Source of the DNA: AG25 sp035518815
GTDB taxonomy: Bacteria; Gemmatimonadota; Gemmatimonadetes; Gemmatimonadales; GWC2-71-9
Length of the DNA stretch: 64,000 bases
Direction of reading: 5' to 3'
NCBI GenBank assembly: GCA_035518815.1
Contig: DATIXG010000102.1
Span: forward strand, 1 to 64,000
Position numbers and translations under genes: made by a program. The stretch's first letter is position 1. Each line of letters begins with the position of its first letter. Positions 7,112 to 15,224 of the stretch are shown piece by piece. Below the pieces are notes generated by a model. The model was not told where the DNA came from. It worked only from the letters and a program-made list of their open reading frames with translations, and did not search any database.

Positions 7112-8983
7112 TTACCCCAGATCCACCATCCCCCGCTCCAGCCACCGGTGCTCGCCCTCGAGCACCTCCTGCGCGACGTGGTACGTGTGCGCGTCCTCGT
7201 TGCGCCACAGGCCCTGGAACTTGGCCTTGATGCGGCCGCGCGCCTGGTGGCAGAACAGGTCGGCCAGCGCGACGGCATGGGCCCCGTCGGCCGGGTCGCG
7301 TTTCGCGAGCGCCATCGCGCGGGAGCAGGTCGCGGCCATGGCGAAGAGCTCGCCGCCGATATCCACGAGGCGGAACAGGACGGCCTGGCGATGTTCGAGC
7401 TTGGGGCCGAACCGGACCATGGCGTGAAACACGTTGCGGGCGAGGCGGCGCGCGGCGCGCTCCACGTAGCGCACGTGCTTCGCGAGGCGACCGAATTCCC
7501 CGTACTTGGGCCAGAAGCCCCAGCCCAGCCACCGGGAGGGATACCACCAGGCGTAGAACAGCCCGGCGCGAACGAGGCCTGAGAGCCGCTGGCCCGCGGA
7601 GCGACCCGGCATCACCACGTCGCCCGCCACCTGCAGGTGCCGGTCGACCGCCTCGCGCGCGATGAACAGGTGCATGATCTCGCTCGACCCTTCGAAGATC
7701 AAATTGATCCGGAAATCGCGCATGATCCGCTCGATGGGGATGGGCCGCTCGCCCCGCGCGCGCAGCGAGTCGGCGGTCTCGTAGCCGCGACCGCCCCGGA
7801 TTTGCACCGTGTCGTCGATGATGCGCCAGCCGGCCTCCGAGTTGTACAGCTTGGCGATCGCGGCCTCGAGCCGGATGTCGTAGCCGCCGCGGTCGGCCAT
7901 CGCGCCGCACAGCTCGGCCACGGCCTCCATCGCGAGCGTGTTCGCCGCCATCGAGCCGATCTTCTGGGCGATCGCATCGTGCTTGCCGATCGCCTGCCCC
8001 CATTGCACCCGCTCGTTCGACCACGTGCGCGAGATCTCGAGGCACCGCTTCCCGACGGCGACGGCCGAGATGGGCAACGTAAGGCGGCCGGTGTTGAGGG
8101 TGATGAGCGCGAGCTTCAGCCCCTTGCCCACCTCCCACAGCACGTTCTCCTTCGGGACGCGCACATTGTCGAACCGAATCACCGCGTTGTAGAGGGCCTT
8201 GAGGCCCATGAAATGGCAGCGGTGGACCACCTGCACGCCGGGCCACCCGGCTTCCACGATGAACGCGGTGATCTGGCGCCGTTCCTTCCCCTTCACGACG
8301 ATCGACGGTGTGCGGGCCATCACCACCATCAGCTCCGCCCTGGTGCCGTTCGTGCACCAGAGCTTTTCGCCGTTCAGGATCCACGCTTCGCCGTCCGGCG
8401 ACGGGACGGCCAACGTTTCCATGGCCGCGGGGTCCGAGCCCACGCCTGGCTCGGTCAGCGCGAACGCCGAAATCGCACCGCGCGCGAGTCGCGGCAGATA
8501 CTGCTGTTTCTGCGCGGCCGAGCCGAACATCTTGAGGGGTTGCGGAACGCCGATGGACTGATGGGCCGACAGGAGGGCGGTGAGCGAGCCGTCCACGCTC
8601 GACACCAGCTCGATCGCGCGCATGTAGGAGAGCTGCGAGAGTCCGAGGCCGCCGTACTCGCGGGGGATCTTGATCCCGAAGGCGCCGAGGTCCCGCAGCG
8701 CCTGGATCACGTCCTCGGGAATTTCCCCCTCCCGGTCGATGCGATCGGAATCGACGCGCTCGCGCAGCAGCTTTTCCAGGCCGGTGAGGAAGGGTCGCGC
8801 GCGCCGCTCGTCGTCGGGGTCCTGCTCGGGGTAGGGGTGGAGCAGGTCGAGCCGGAGGCGTCCCAGGAACAGGTCGCGGACGAAGCTCGGCGCCGCCCAC
8901 TCCTGCTCCCGTGCTGCCTCGGCGACGTCGCGCGCCTGGTCGGCGGAGACTTTACGTTCGGGTGCTACGGCGGTCGTGGCCAT
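7112..8983 (-). CDS. Acyl-CoA dehydrogenase (long, C-terminally extended)
   Basis: A 623-residue flavoprotein of the acyl-CoA dehydrogenase family, which introduces the alpha-beta double bond in beta-oxidation. The N-terminal helical domain has LRDLGAFGIKIPREYGGLG. The FAD/substrate region has FALTEPGVGSDPAAMET and WILNGEKLWCTNG. The C-terminal helical domain has IRGGRGYETADSLRARGERPIPIERIMRDFRI (quoted in parts) and the conserved IFEGSSEIMHLFI. About 150 extra residues follow, making it longer than the ~380 aa classical enzymes and like FadE10/VLCAD-type proteins that act on long chains. It stands alone between the 7022 palindrome and a rhomboid gene. Confidence 0.93.
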   Translation of the reverse strand: MATTAVAPERKVSADQARDVAEAAREQEWAAPSFVRDLFLGRLRLDLLHPYPEQDPDDERRARPFLTGLEKLLRERVDSDRIDREGEIPEDVIQALRDLGAFGIKIPREYGGLGLSQLSYMRAIELVSSVDGSLTALLSAHQSIGVPQPLKMFGSAAQKQQYLPRLARGAISAFALTEPGVGSDPAAMETLAVPSPDGEAWILNGEKLWCTNGTRAELMVVMARTPSIVVKGKERRQITAFIVEAGWPGVQVVHRCHFMGLKALYNAVIRFDNVRVPKENVLWEVGKGLKLALITLNTGRLTLPISAVAVGKRCLEISRTWSNERVQWGQAIGKHDAIAQKIGSMAANTLAMEAVAELCGAMADRGGYDIRLEAAIAKLYNSEAGWRIIDDTVQIRGGRGYETADSLRARGERPIPIERIMRDFRINLIFEGSSEIMHLFIAREAVDRHLQVAGDVVMPGRSAGQRLSGLVRAGLFYAWWYPSRWLGWGFWPKYGEFGRLAKHVRYVERAARRLARNVFHAMVRFGPKLEHRQAVLFRLVDIGGELFAMAATCSRAMALAKRDPADGAHAVALADLFCHQARGRIKAKFQGLWRNEDAHTYHVAQEVLEGEHRWLERGMVDLG

Positions 8984-9002
8984 GCGTACCTCTCAATCCA
9001 AT

Positions 9003-9653
9003 CTAGCTCGAGGCCCGCTCGCCGAGCAGCCGCGGCGTCATCAGCATGGCCGTGGCCGCCCCGCCCACCAGGCCCCCCAGATGGGCCCCGTTGTCGATGT
9101 ACGGGGTGGCGAGCCCTGTGAGGATCTGATACCCCGCCCACACCGCCAGGACCAGGCCTATGCGCTTGTCGCGGACGTAGAACCGGTCGTGATGGCGGTA
9201 CAGCGTGACGGCCACTGCGCTCAGCACGCCGAAGATCGCTCCCGAGGCCCCCACCGACGGCCCCTGCGAGAGCACGACGCTCATGACCGACCCAGCGAGG
9301 CCGCTCACCACGTAGATGATCGCGGTATCGAGCACACCGAAGGCGTGTTCGCACGCCATTCCCACGATATAGAGCACGATGCAGTTGCCGACGAGGTGAT
9401 CCCAGCCGCCGTGCAGGAACATGGCGCTGGCCAGTCGCCACCACTCCCCGTGAAGGACCCCATCCCGGGTGAGCGCGCCGGCAGCGATCAGCTTCTCTTT
9501 GCTGGTCAGGGCGCCGGTGGCGAGTTCGCGAATGAACATGTACACGTTCACGGCGATGATGAACAGAATCAGGACCGGCGTGTGCCGCATGCCGCGCTCG
9601 AAATCGACGCGGCCAAATGGGCCCGGATGTCCCGCGCTGCCCCCCGCGAGCAT
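9003..9653 (-). CDS. Rhomboid-family intramembrane serine protease
   Basis: A polytopic protein of about 216 residues with the rhomboid signature: HGGWDHLVGN in the loop-1/TM2 region, catalytic Ser in GASGAIFG and catalytic His in NGAHLGGLVGG, spread over about six hydrophobic segments. It would cleave membrane proteins within the bilayer. Its substrate is unknown. The start given is the ATG at 9653. A TTG at 9695 is in frame and overlaps the stop of the upstream gene in a TTGA junction, so translation may begin there and add 14 residues. Confidence 0.9.
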   Translation of the reverse strand: MLAGGSAGHPGPFGRVDFERGMRHTPVLILFIIAVNVYMFIRELATGALTSKEKLIAAGALTRDGVLHGEWWRLASAMFLHGGWDHLVGNCIVLYIVGMACEHAFGVLDTAIIYVVSGLAGSVMSVVLSQGPSVGASGAIFGVLSAVAVTLYRHHDRFYVRDKRIGLVLAVWAGYQILTGLATPYIDNGAHLGGLVGGAATAMLMTPRLLGERASS

Positions 9654-9691
9654 GTCCGGCGTGACTGGGATCGGCTCTTCGTCGGCGCGCC

Positions 9692-10579
9692 TCAACGCCG
9701 TTCGCCCGTATCCAGCATCACGCCCAGCGCGAGCGCGACCCGCCGGTCCAGCGAGCGTTTGATGTCCGACCGCAGATCGAGCACGTAGCGGTCGAGGATG
9801 GTGAATTTCCGGTTGAACTCGCCGACCACCTCTTCCGTGCCGTTCCGAGCGATGATGAAGTTCGTGCGCAGGAACCCGAACAACGGGCCAAGCAGGCGTC
9901 GCAGCAGCGACAGGATGACGGAGTCCTCCTTGGCCACGTACTGCACCTTTCCCGACGCATCCTTCACGTACCAGCGTTTGCGGAAGAGGTTGTACATGTA
10001 GTTCTTCCACAGGAGCGCGAGGGTGCGGCCCGACGGGTCGCGCACGGTGTACGTCGCCGTGATTAGCTGCCACTTCCTGTCCTGCAATACCTCGAGCAGT
10101 TTCTGCCCCTTGCTCGCATCACGATAGAACGTCACGTGCCGCTTGGCCGAGAGGCCAACACCGACGACGAACAGACCGACCAGGAATCCGATGACCGCGA
10201 GCGACGCGAACAGCACTCCCAGCGCGCTCTGCGTGAACAACGCGGCCAGCCCGGCGAACACACCGCCGATCATGCACGCGGCCACGATCCCGGCCAGCGC
10301 GGCGCCGAGGTTCCGCAATAGATGCGCCGGCCGTTCGACGAAGACGATCTTGTTACCTTGTTCGTCGGCGACGTCATACTTCTCGCTGATCCTCAGGACC
10401 TGCTGGCGGAGGAGGAAGAGGTCGCGGTCGAACGCGGGGTCGGCTTGGGGTTGGGCGGCCACCGGCTGGCCCGGGACGCGGTTGGGGCGGCCACATTGCG
10501 GGCACTTCACTACTCGTCCCGCGAACTCATCCTTTAGCTCGAAGGACGTGCCACACTGACAGCTCACGCGGACGGGCAT
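9692..10579 (-). CDS. Zinc-ribbon membrane protein with a LURP-one/scramblase-like domain
   Basis: A 295-residue protein. Residues 1-35 hold two CxxC pairs (SCQCGTSFE and KCPQCGRPN) forming a zinc ribbon of the MJ0042/FmdB style. A paired hydrophobic segment follows near 95-150. The C-terminal half (LQDRKWQLITATYTVRDP, ALLWKNYMYNLFRKRWYV, NFIIARNG, EFNRKFTILDRYVLDL) has the repeated strand pattern of the Tubby-like/LURP-one/scramblase fold. It starts with GTGAGG five bases before ATG and is directly followed by the rhomboid gene, so the two are likely coexpressed. The scramblase name reflects fold only. Confidence 0.7.
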   Translation of the reverse strand: MPVRVSCQCGTSFELKDEFAGRVVKCPQCGRPNRVPGQPVAAQPQADPAFDRDLFLLRQQVLRISEKYDVADEQGNKIVFVERPAHLLRNLGAALAGIVAACMIGGVFAGLAALFTQSALGVLFASLAVIGFLVGLFVVGVGLSAKRHVTFYRDASKGQKLLEVLQDRKWQLITATYTVRDPSGRTLALLWKNYMYNLFRKRWYVKDASGKVQYVAKEDSVILSLLRRLLGPLFGFLRTNFIIARNGTEEVVGEFNRKFTILDRYVLDLRSDIKRSLDRRVALALGVMLDTGERR

Positions 10580-10639
10580 GAACGCCTCACGTGGTTTGGG
10601 ACGGGCCCCAATATAGGGGTTGATGTATGTTTTTTCCCC

Positions 10640-13120
10640 GTGCGGCGTGCCGTGGGCGTCATTCTCGCCTTGACGGTAGGCGCCGCCGGAACCGGAGTGG
10701 CGCAGCTCGCTCCTCCGGGCACCGGCGGCGTCGCCACGTTGGCAAACGATCTCCGTGCCCTCGGCGCCAACAAGCGCGTCCTCATGATCGGGGCCCACCC
10801 CGACGACGAGGGCAACGAGATGCTGACGATTCTCTCGCGCGGGCTCGGCGTCCAAACGGCGTATCTCTCCCTGACTCGCGGTGAGGGCGGGCAAAATCTC
10901 ATCGGGTCCGAGCTGGGCCCGGATCTCGGGATCATCCGCACCGAGGAGCTGCTCGCCGCACGCCAGATCGACGGCGCGCGCCAGTTCTTCACCCGCGCCT
11001 ACGACTTCGGATTCTCGAAGACCGCCGAGGAAAGCTTCCGGCTGTGGCCGCGGGACTCGCTGCTCAGGGACGTCGTCGCTGTCGTCCGACGGTTTCGGCC
11101 GCAGGTGATCATCTCGATCTTTTCGGGCACGCCCCGGGACGGTCACGGACAGCATCAGGTCGCGGGCCTGCTCGCCGATCAGGCGTTCCAGATGCTCAAG
11201 GACTCGGCGTGGGGTCCGGTGAAACTGTACCGCTCGGCCCGTTTCGACAGCGGCGCGGCGACCGTGGCCCTTGATGGCGGCCAGCTCGACGCCGCGACGG
11301 GACGATCGCTGCACCAGCTGGCCATGGAGAGTCGCAGCCGCCACCGCTCGCAGGGGCAAGGGCAGCTCGAACGCCCCGGGCCGAGCCAGGTCCGGCTGGC
11401 GCTCTGGGAACAACGGGGCAAGGGGCGAGGCACGAGCGGCGAGGGGATCTTCGCCGGCGTCGATACGGTGCTGCCCGGCGGCGCGCGCTACGTGGCACTC
11501 ATCGATTCCGCGCGCGCCCGCTACAGCGTGCTGCGTCCGGGCGCCATCGTGCCACTGCTCGCGCGGGCGCTCACGGCGCTCGGGCGCGACACCAACATCG
11601 TGTCGAGGGAGCAGCGCTCGATTCTCGAGCACGCGCTCGCCACCGCCGCGGGTGTCGCGATCGATGGCGTGAGCGACGACTCCATCGTCGTCGGGGGCGA
11701 GCGCGTGACTGTGGACGCGACGGTGTGGAACGGCGGCAGTGCGAGCGTCCGAATCGATGACGCGCGACTCGTCGCTCCGGCCGGGTGGACGATCGAGCCC
11801 GCGGGGCCGCCGTCCGGAGCGGTTGCGCCCGGCGCGCTCGCGGGCGGGCGGTTCCTCGTGACCCCCGCGGACTCGACGCGATCCCAGCCGTATTTCCTGC
11901 AACGACCCCTCGCGGGCGCGCTGTACGACTGGTCCGGCGTCCCCGCCGATTTGCGGGGCCTGCCGTTCGACCCTCCCCTCCTGCAGATCGCCGTGCGCCT
12001 GACGATCGCCGGGGCGCCCGTCACCCTGACCCGCGAGGTTTCATATCAGCGTCAGGACGACGTGGCCGGAGAGGTGCGGCGCCCGGTACTCGCGGATTGC
12101 GCGTTCGACGTGACGCTCACGCCGCCGCTGGTCGTATGGCCGAGGGACGGTGCGGCGAGCGGGCCGCGCCGCTTCACGATCACTGTCACGAACCGCACAC
12201 GCGGCGCCACCCGGGCGGATCTCACGGTGACCGCTCCGGCGGGGTGGGCAACGTTCCCGACGCGCTCGGCGACGTTCGCGCGTGAGGACGAGTCGCAGGC
12301 TGTGTCGCTCACGCTCGCCATGCCCGTGGGAGCGACGGTGGGTGCGGCCGAGCTGCGCGCCGCGGTGAGCGCGCCCGGCGATAGCACCGGCTGCGGTGGC
12401 GCGCTCGGCGTCCTGGACTATCCCCACATTCACGCGCGCGGCGTGACGCGCCCTGCGGTCGCGCGGATCCGCGTCGCGCGCATTGCGCTGCCTTCGCTGA
12501 CCCGCGTCGGCTACGTGCGGGGCGCGGCGGATCGCGTCCCCGAAGCCCTCTCGGCCGTGGGCGTGCCCATCGAGGTGCTCGACCCGGATTCGCTGGCGCG
12601 CGGCAACCTGTCCCGCTTCGACGCCATTGTCGTGGGCAGCCGCGCGTATGAAATCGACCCGACGCTCGTCGCGAGCAACGAGCGCCTGCTCGCATACGCG
12701 CGTGACGGCGGCCTCGTGATCGTCCAGTACCAGCAGTATGTCTTCGCGCAGAGCGGCTACGCGCCGTTTCCTCTTTCGATCGCGCGCCCCCACGATCGCG
12801 TGACGGACGAAGACGCCGCGGTCACCCCGCTCGACCCGAAGACCCCGGTCCTCCATGTCCCGAACGAGATCGGACCGGACGATTGGCAGGGATGGGTGCA
12901 GGAGCGCGGCCTGTACTTCGCCCACGACTGGGATGCGCACTACACGGCGTTGCTCGCGATGCACGATCCCGGCGAGGCGCCGCTCTCGGGAGGCTTGCTC
13001 GTGGCCGCGGTCGGCAAAGGCACCTACGTCTACACCGGGCTCGCGTTCTTCCGCCAGCTGCCCGCGGGCGTGCCGGGGGCGTACCGTCTGTTCGCGAATC
13101 TCCTGGCGCTCAAGAGATGA
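10640..13120 (+). CDS. Secreted PIG-L deacetylase with a C-terminal ThuA/GATase-like domain
   Basis: An 826-residue protein with a signal peptide (residues 1-21, ending GTGVAQ). The PIG-L/LmbE N-acetylglucosaminyl-deacetylase-type domain carries the zinc motif GAHPDDEGNE (~52-61), a TRGEGGQN segment, RTEEL and DGHGQHQ. A middle part (~350-610) has two Ig-like or NEW3-type beta modules (VTVTAPAGW repeated). The last ~200 residues (VGYVRGAADRVPEAL, FDAIVVGSRAYE, VGKGTYVYTGLAFFRQLP) look like a class-I glutamine-amidotransferase/ThuA-type fold. It starts with GTG. It heads a run of genes joined by overlaps and may deacetylate a periplasmic amino-sugar substrate. Confidence 0.85.
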   Translation: MRRAVGVILALTVGAAGTGVAQLAPPGTGGVATLANDLRALGANKRVLMIGAHPDDEGNEMLTILSRGLGVQTAYLSLTRGEGGQNLIGSELGPDLGIIRTEELLAARQIDGARQFFTRAYDFGFSKTAEESFRLWPRDSLLRDVVAVVRRFRPQVIISIFSGTPRDGHGQHQVAGLLADQAFQMLKDSAWGPVKLYRSARFDSGAATVALDGGQLDAATGRSLHQLAMESRSRHRSQGQGQLERPGPSQVRLALWEQRGKGRGTSGEGIFAGVDTVLPGGARYVALIDSARARYSVLRPGAIVPLLARALTALGRDTNIVSREQRSILEHALATAAGVAIDGVSDDSIVVGGERVTVDATVWNGGSASVRIDDARLVAPAGWTIEPAGPPSGAVAPGALAGGRFLVTPADSTRSQPYFLQRPLAGALYDWSGVPADLRGLPFDPPLLQIAVRLTIAGAPVTLTREVSYQRQDDVAGEVRRPVLADCAFDVTLTPPLVVWPRDGAASGPRRFTITVTNRTRGATRADLTVTAPAGWATFPTRSATFAREDESQAVSLTLAMPVGATVGAAELRAAVSAPGDSTGCGGALGVLDYPHIHARGVTRPAVARIRVARIALPSLTRVGYVRGAADRVPEALSAVGVPIEVLDPDSLARGNLSRFDAIVVGSRAYEIDPTLVASNERLLAYARDGGLVIVQYQQYVFAQSGYAPFPLSIARPHDRVTDEDAAVTPLDPKTPVLHVPNEIGPDDWQGWVQERGLYFAHDWDAHYTALLAMHDPGEAPLSGGLLVAAVGKGTYVYTGLAFFRQLPAGVPGAYRLFANLLALKR

Positions 13121-14250
13121 GAATGCCAGGTGGGAAGGAGCGTGGGGAGTGGAGAGTGGTACGATTGGGTGCGAACCGAACGCAGGTGCTGCACCGTCTG
13201 GTACCACTCGCGACTCCCCACGCTTCTTTCTGGTCGATTCTGTTTGTCCTGGCCCTCACCGCATGCACGCGGGACCACCGCACCCCCCTCGTCATCTACT
13301 CCCCGCACGGCCGCGACCTCCTCACGCTCCTCTCCCGTCGCTTCGAGGAGCAGCACGCCGGGGTCGTCGTGCACTGGCTCGACATGGGATCGCAGGAAGT
13401 CTACGACCGGCTCCGCTCGGAACGCGCCAATCCGCAGGCCGACGTCTGGTTCGGAGGTCCGAGCACGATCTTCGCGCGTGGCGTGCCGGACTCCCTGCTC
13501 GCGCCGTTCCGTCCCGCGTGGGCAGACGCGATCGCATCGCACGGGCGAGGCCCGGGGGATTTCTATTTTGCCGCCTACCTGACGCCCGCCGTCATCGTAT
13601 ACGCCACCGAAGCGCTCACGCCTGAGCAGGCGCCCCGCGATTGGGATGACCTGCTCGACCCGCGCTGGCGCGGGAAGATCCTGATTCGGGACCCCCTGGC
13701 GAGCGGTACGATGCGCGCCGTGTGGGGAATGATCGTCGAGCGCGCCCTCGCGGCCACGGGCGACACGACCGCCGGATTCCGCTGGCTCCGTCGGCTCGAC
13801 GCGCAGACGAAGGAATACGTGCTGAACGGTACGCTGCTGACCCAGAAGCTCGTGCGCGGGGAAGGCCAGGTCACCATCTGGGACCTCCCCGACATTCTTC
13901 TCAACATCAGGGACAGCGTGCCGCTCGGATACGTCTTCCCCACGAGCGGCGCGCCGGTGATCGAGGACGCGATCGGCGTGGTGCGCGGCGCTCCGCACGC
14001 CGCGCTGGCGCGGGAATTCGTGGACTGGGTGGGGAGCGTCGGCGCGGAAGCCCTGGCCGCGGGAGCAGCCTACCGGCTCCCGGCACGGACGGACCTGCCG
14101 GACGACTCCCTGCCGGAGTGGGTGCGTGCCGTCCGCCGGAAGATGACGGTCGCAAGCGTGAACTGGGACCTCCTCGCGGCGCGCGGCGACGAGTGGATGC
14201 GGCGCTGGGATGAAACGGTGCGCGGCAAGGGGAACGCCGCGGCGCCGTGA
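13117..14250 (+). CDS. Extracellular solute-binding protein (Fe3+/AEP-type, family 1), lipoprotein
   Basis: A periplasmic-binding protein of the ferric/thiamine/phosphonate-type group: TPLVIYSPHGRDLLTLLSRRFEE at the start of the mature part, ADVWFGGPSTIF, DWDDLLDPRWRGKILI and VIEDAIGVVRGAPHAALAREFVDW. A lipobox (VLALTAC) precedes the mature domain. The first in-frame ATG (13117) overlaps the upstream stop, but the first ~35 codons are made of a long palindrome. A GTG at 13186 would give a more normal lipoprotein leader and may be the true start. It is the binding component for the ABC importer encoded by the next two genes. The ligand is not identifiable. Confidence 0.85.
   Translation: MRMPGGKERGEWRVVRLGANRTQVLHRLVPLATPHASFWSILFVLALTACTRDHRTPLVIYSPHGRDLLTLLSRRFEEQHAGVVVHWLDMGSQEVYDRLRSERANPQADVWFGGPSTIFARGVPDSLLAPFRPAWADAIASHGRGPGDFYFAAYLTPAVIVYATEALTPEQAPRDWDDLLDPRWRGKILIRDPLASGTMRAVWGMIVERALAATGDTTAGFRWLRRLDAQTKEYVLNGTLLTQKLVRGEGQVTIWDLPDILLNIRDSVPLGYVFPTSGAPVIEDAIGVVRGAPHAALAREFVDWVGSVGAEALAAGAAYRLPARTDLPDDSLPEWVRAVRRKMTVASVNWDLLAARGDEWMRRWDETVRGKGNAAAP
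13139..13224. repeat. 24-base inverted repeat at the start of the binding-protein gene
   Basis: Arms 13139-13162 and 13201-13224 are reverse complements at 22 of 24 positions, with GTGGGGAGT facing ACTCCCCAC and AGTGGTAC facing GTACCACT. The 38-base loop itself contains the small hairpin GGTGCTGCACC. It could form a strong stem in the mRNA, separating the PIG-L part of the transcript from the ABC transporter part, or be an inserted palindromic element that the reading frame now runs through. Confidence 0.8.
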
Positions 14251-15224
14251 CCGCGTACCTCGAGGTGGTGGGCGCGACCAAGCGATTTGGCGAGACCCGC
14301 GCGGTGGATCAGGTCTCGTTCCAGCTCGAGCGCGGCGAGGTGCTCGCGCTGCTCGGGCCCTCTGGCAGCGGCAAGACGACGGTGCTGCGGCTGCTCGCCG
14401 GCTTCGAAACGCCGGACGCGGGCCGCGTAGTGGTCGAGGGAGATGACGTGACGGCGGTGTCACCCGCGCGCCGCCGCTTCGGCATGGTGTTCCAGCACTA
14501 CGCGCTGTTTCCCCATCTCGACGTGGGGGAGAACGTCGGGTTCGGCCTGCGGGGCCGCGCCGATGCCGCCACTCGGGTGGCGCGCGCCCTCGAGCTCGTG
14601 GACCTGGGCGGTTTCGAGCGCCGCCTCGTGCACGAGCTGTCGGGGGGCCAGCAGCAGCGGGTGGCGCTCGCGCGGGCCCTCGCGATCGAGCCCCGCGTGC
14701 TGCTGCTCGACGAACCCCTGTCCAACCTCGACCCGAGCCTGCGCGAGCGCACTCGGCGCGAGCTCCGGCACCTGATCGCCCGGCTCGACATCACGACCAT
14801 CTTCGTCACTCACGAGCAGGAGGAGGCGTTCGACCTCGGGCACCGCGTGGCCGTGTTGCACGAGGGGCGTCTCGAGCAGCTCGCGACCGCGGAGGACCTG
14901 TACGAGCGGCCGGCCACGCTGTTCGTCGCCGGGTTTGTGGGTCGGGCGAATGTGCTCCGGGGCGCTGCCGCCCGCGCGTTCGGCGGCAAGGACGGCCACG
15001 TGGCCGTGATTCGTCCGGAGCGGCTGCGCTTTGCGGACGGGGGCGTGGCAGGAGTCGTGCGCGAGCGCCGCTACATCGGCGCGACGGCGCTGTATCTCGT
15101 GGAGAGCGACGCGGGTGACCGGCTCGAAGTGCTGGCGGAGCCGGACGCCGCGGCGGTGGGCGATCGCGTGTATCTCGAGACGACGCGGGTCATTTCGCTG
15201 GCGGAGCCGGAGGTGCCGCGATGA
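14247..15224 (+). CDS. ABC transporter ATPase (Fbp/Pot/Cys type)
   Basis: A 325-residue ATPase that powers the importer. Walker A GPSGSGKTT (~38-46), Q-loop QHYALFPHL, signature LSGGQQQR (~131), Walker B LLLDEPLSNLD (~151) and the switch His in FVTHEQEEAF (~188). A C-terminal ~90-residue TOBE-like regulatory domain (IRPERLRF, VRERRYIGATALYLVE) is typical of the ferric, sulfate, spermidine and maltose group. GTG start overlaps the preceding stop (GTGA). Confidence 0.95.
   Translation: MTAYLEVVGATKRFGETRAVDQVSFQLERGEVLALLGPSGSGKTTVLRLLAGFETPDAGRVVVEGDDVTAVSPARRRFGMVFQHYALFPHLDVGENVGFGLRGRADAATRVARALELVDLGGFERRLVHELSGGQQQRVALARALAIEPRVLLLDEPLSNLDPSLRERTRRELRHLIARLDITTIFVTHEQEEAFDLGHRVAVLHEGRLEQLATAEDLYERPATLFVAGFVGRANVLRGAAARAFGGKDGHVAVIRPERLRFADGGVAGVVRERRYIGATALYLVESDAGDRLEVLAEPDAAAVGDRVYLETTRVISLAEPEVPR

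Noticed and set aside
9696..10073. Extending the rhomboid gene upstream through the neighbouring gene.
   Set aside because: The added ~126 residues have shadow-like composition and overlap the LURP-one/zinc-ribbon gene completely.
13139..13224. Terminal inverted repeats of an insertion sequence.
   Set aside because: Only 38 bases lie between the arms, so there is no room for a transposase, and no target duplication is apparent.
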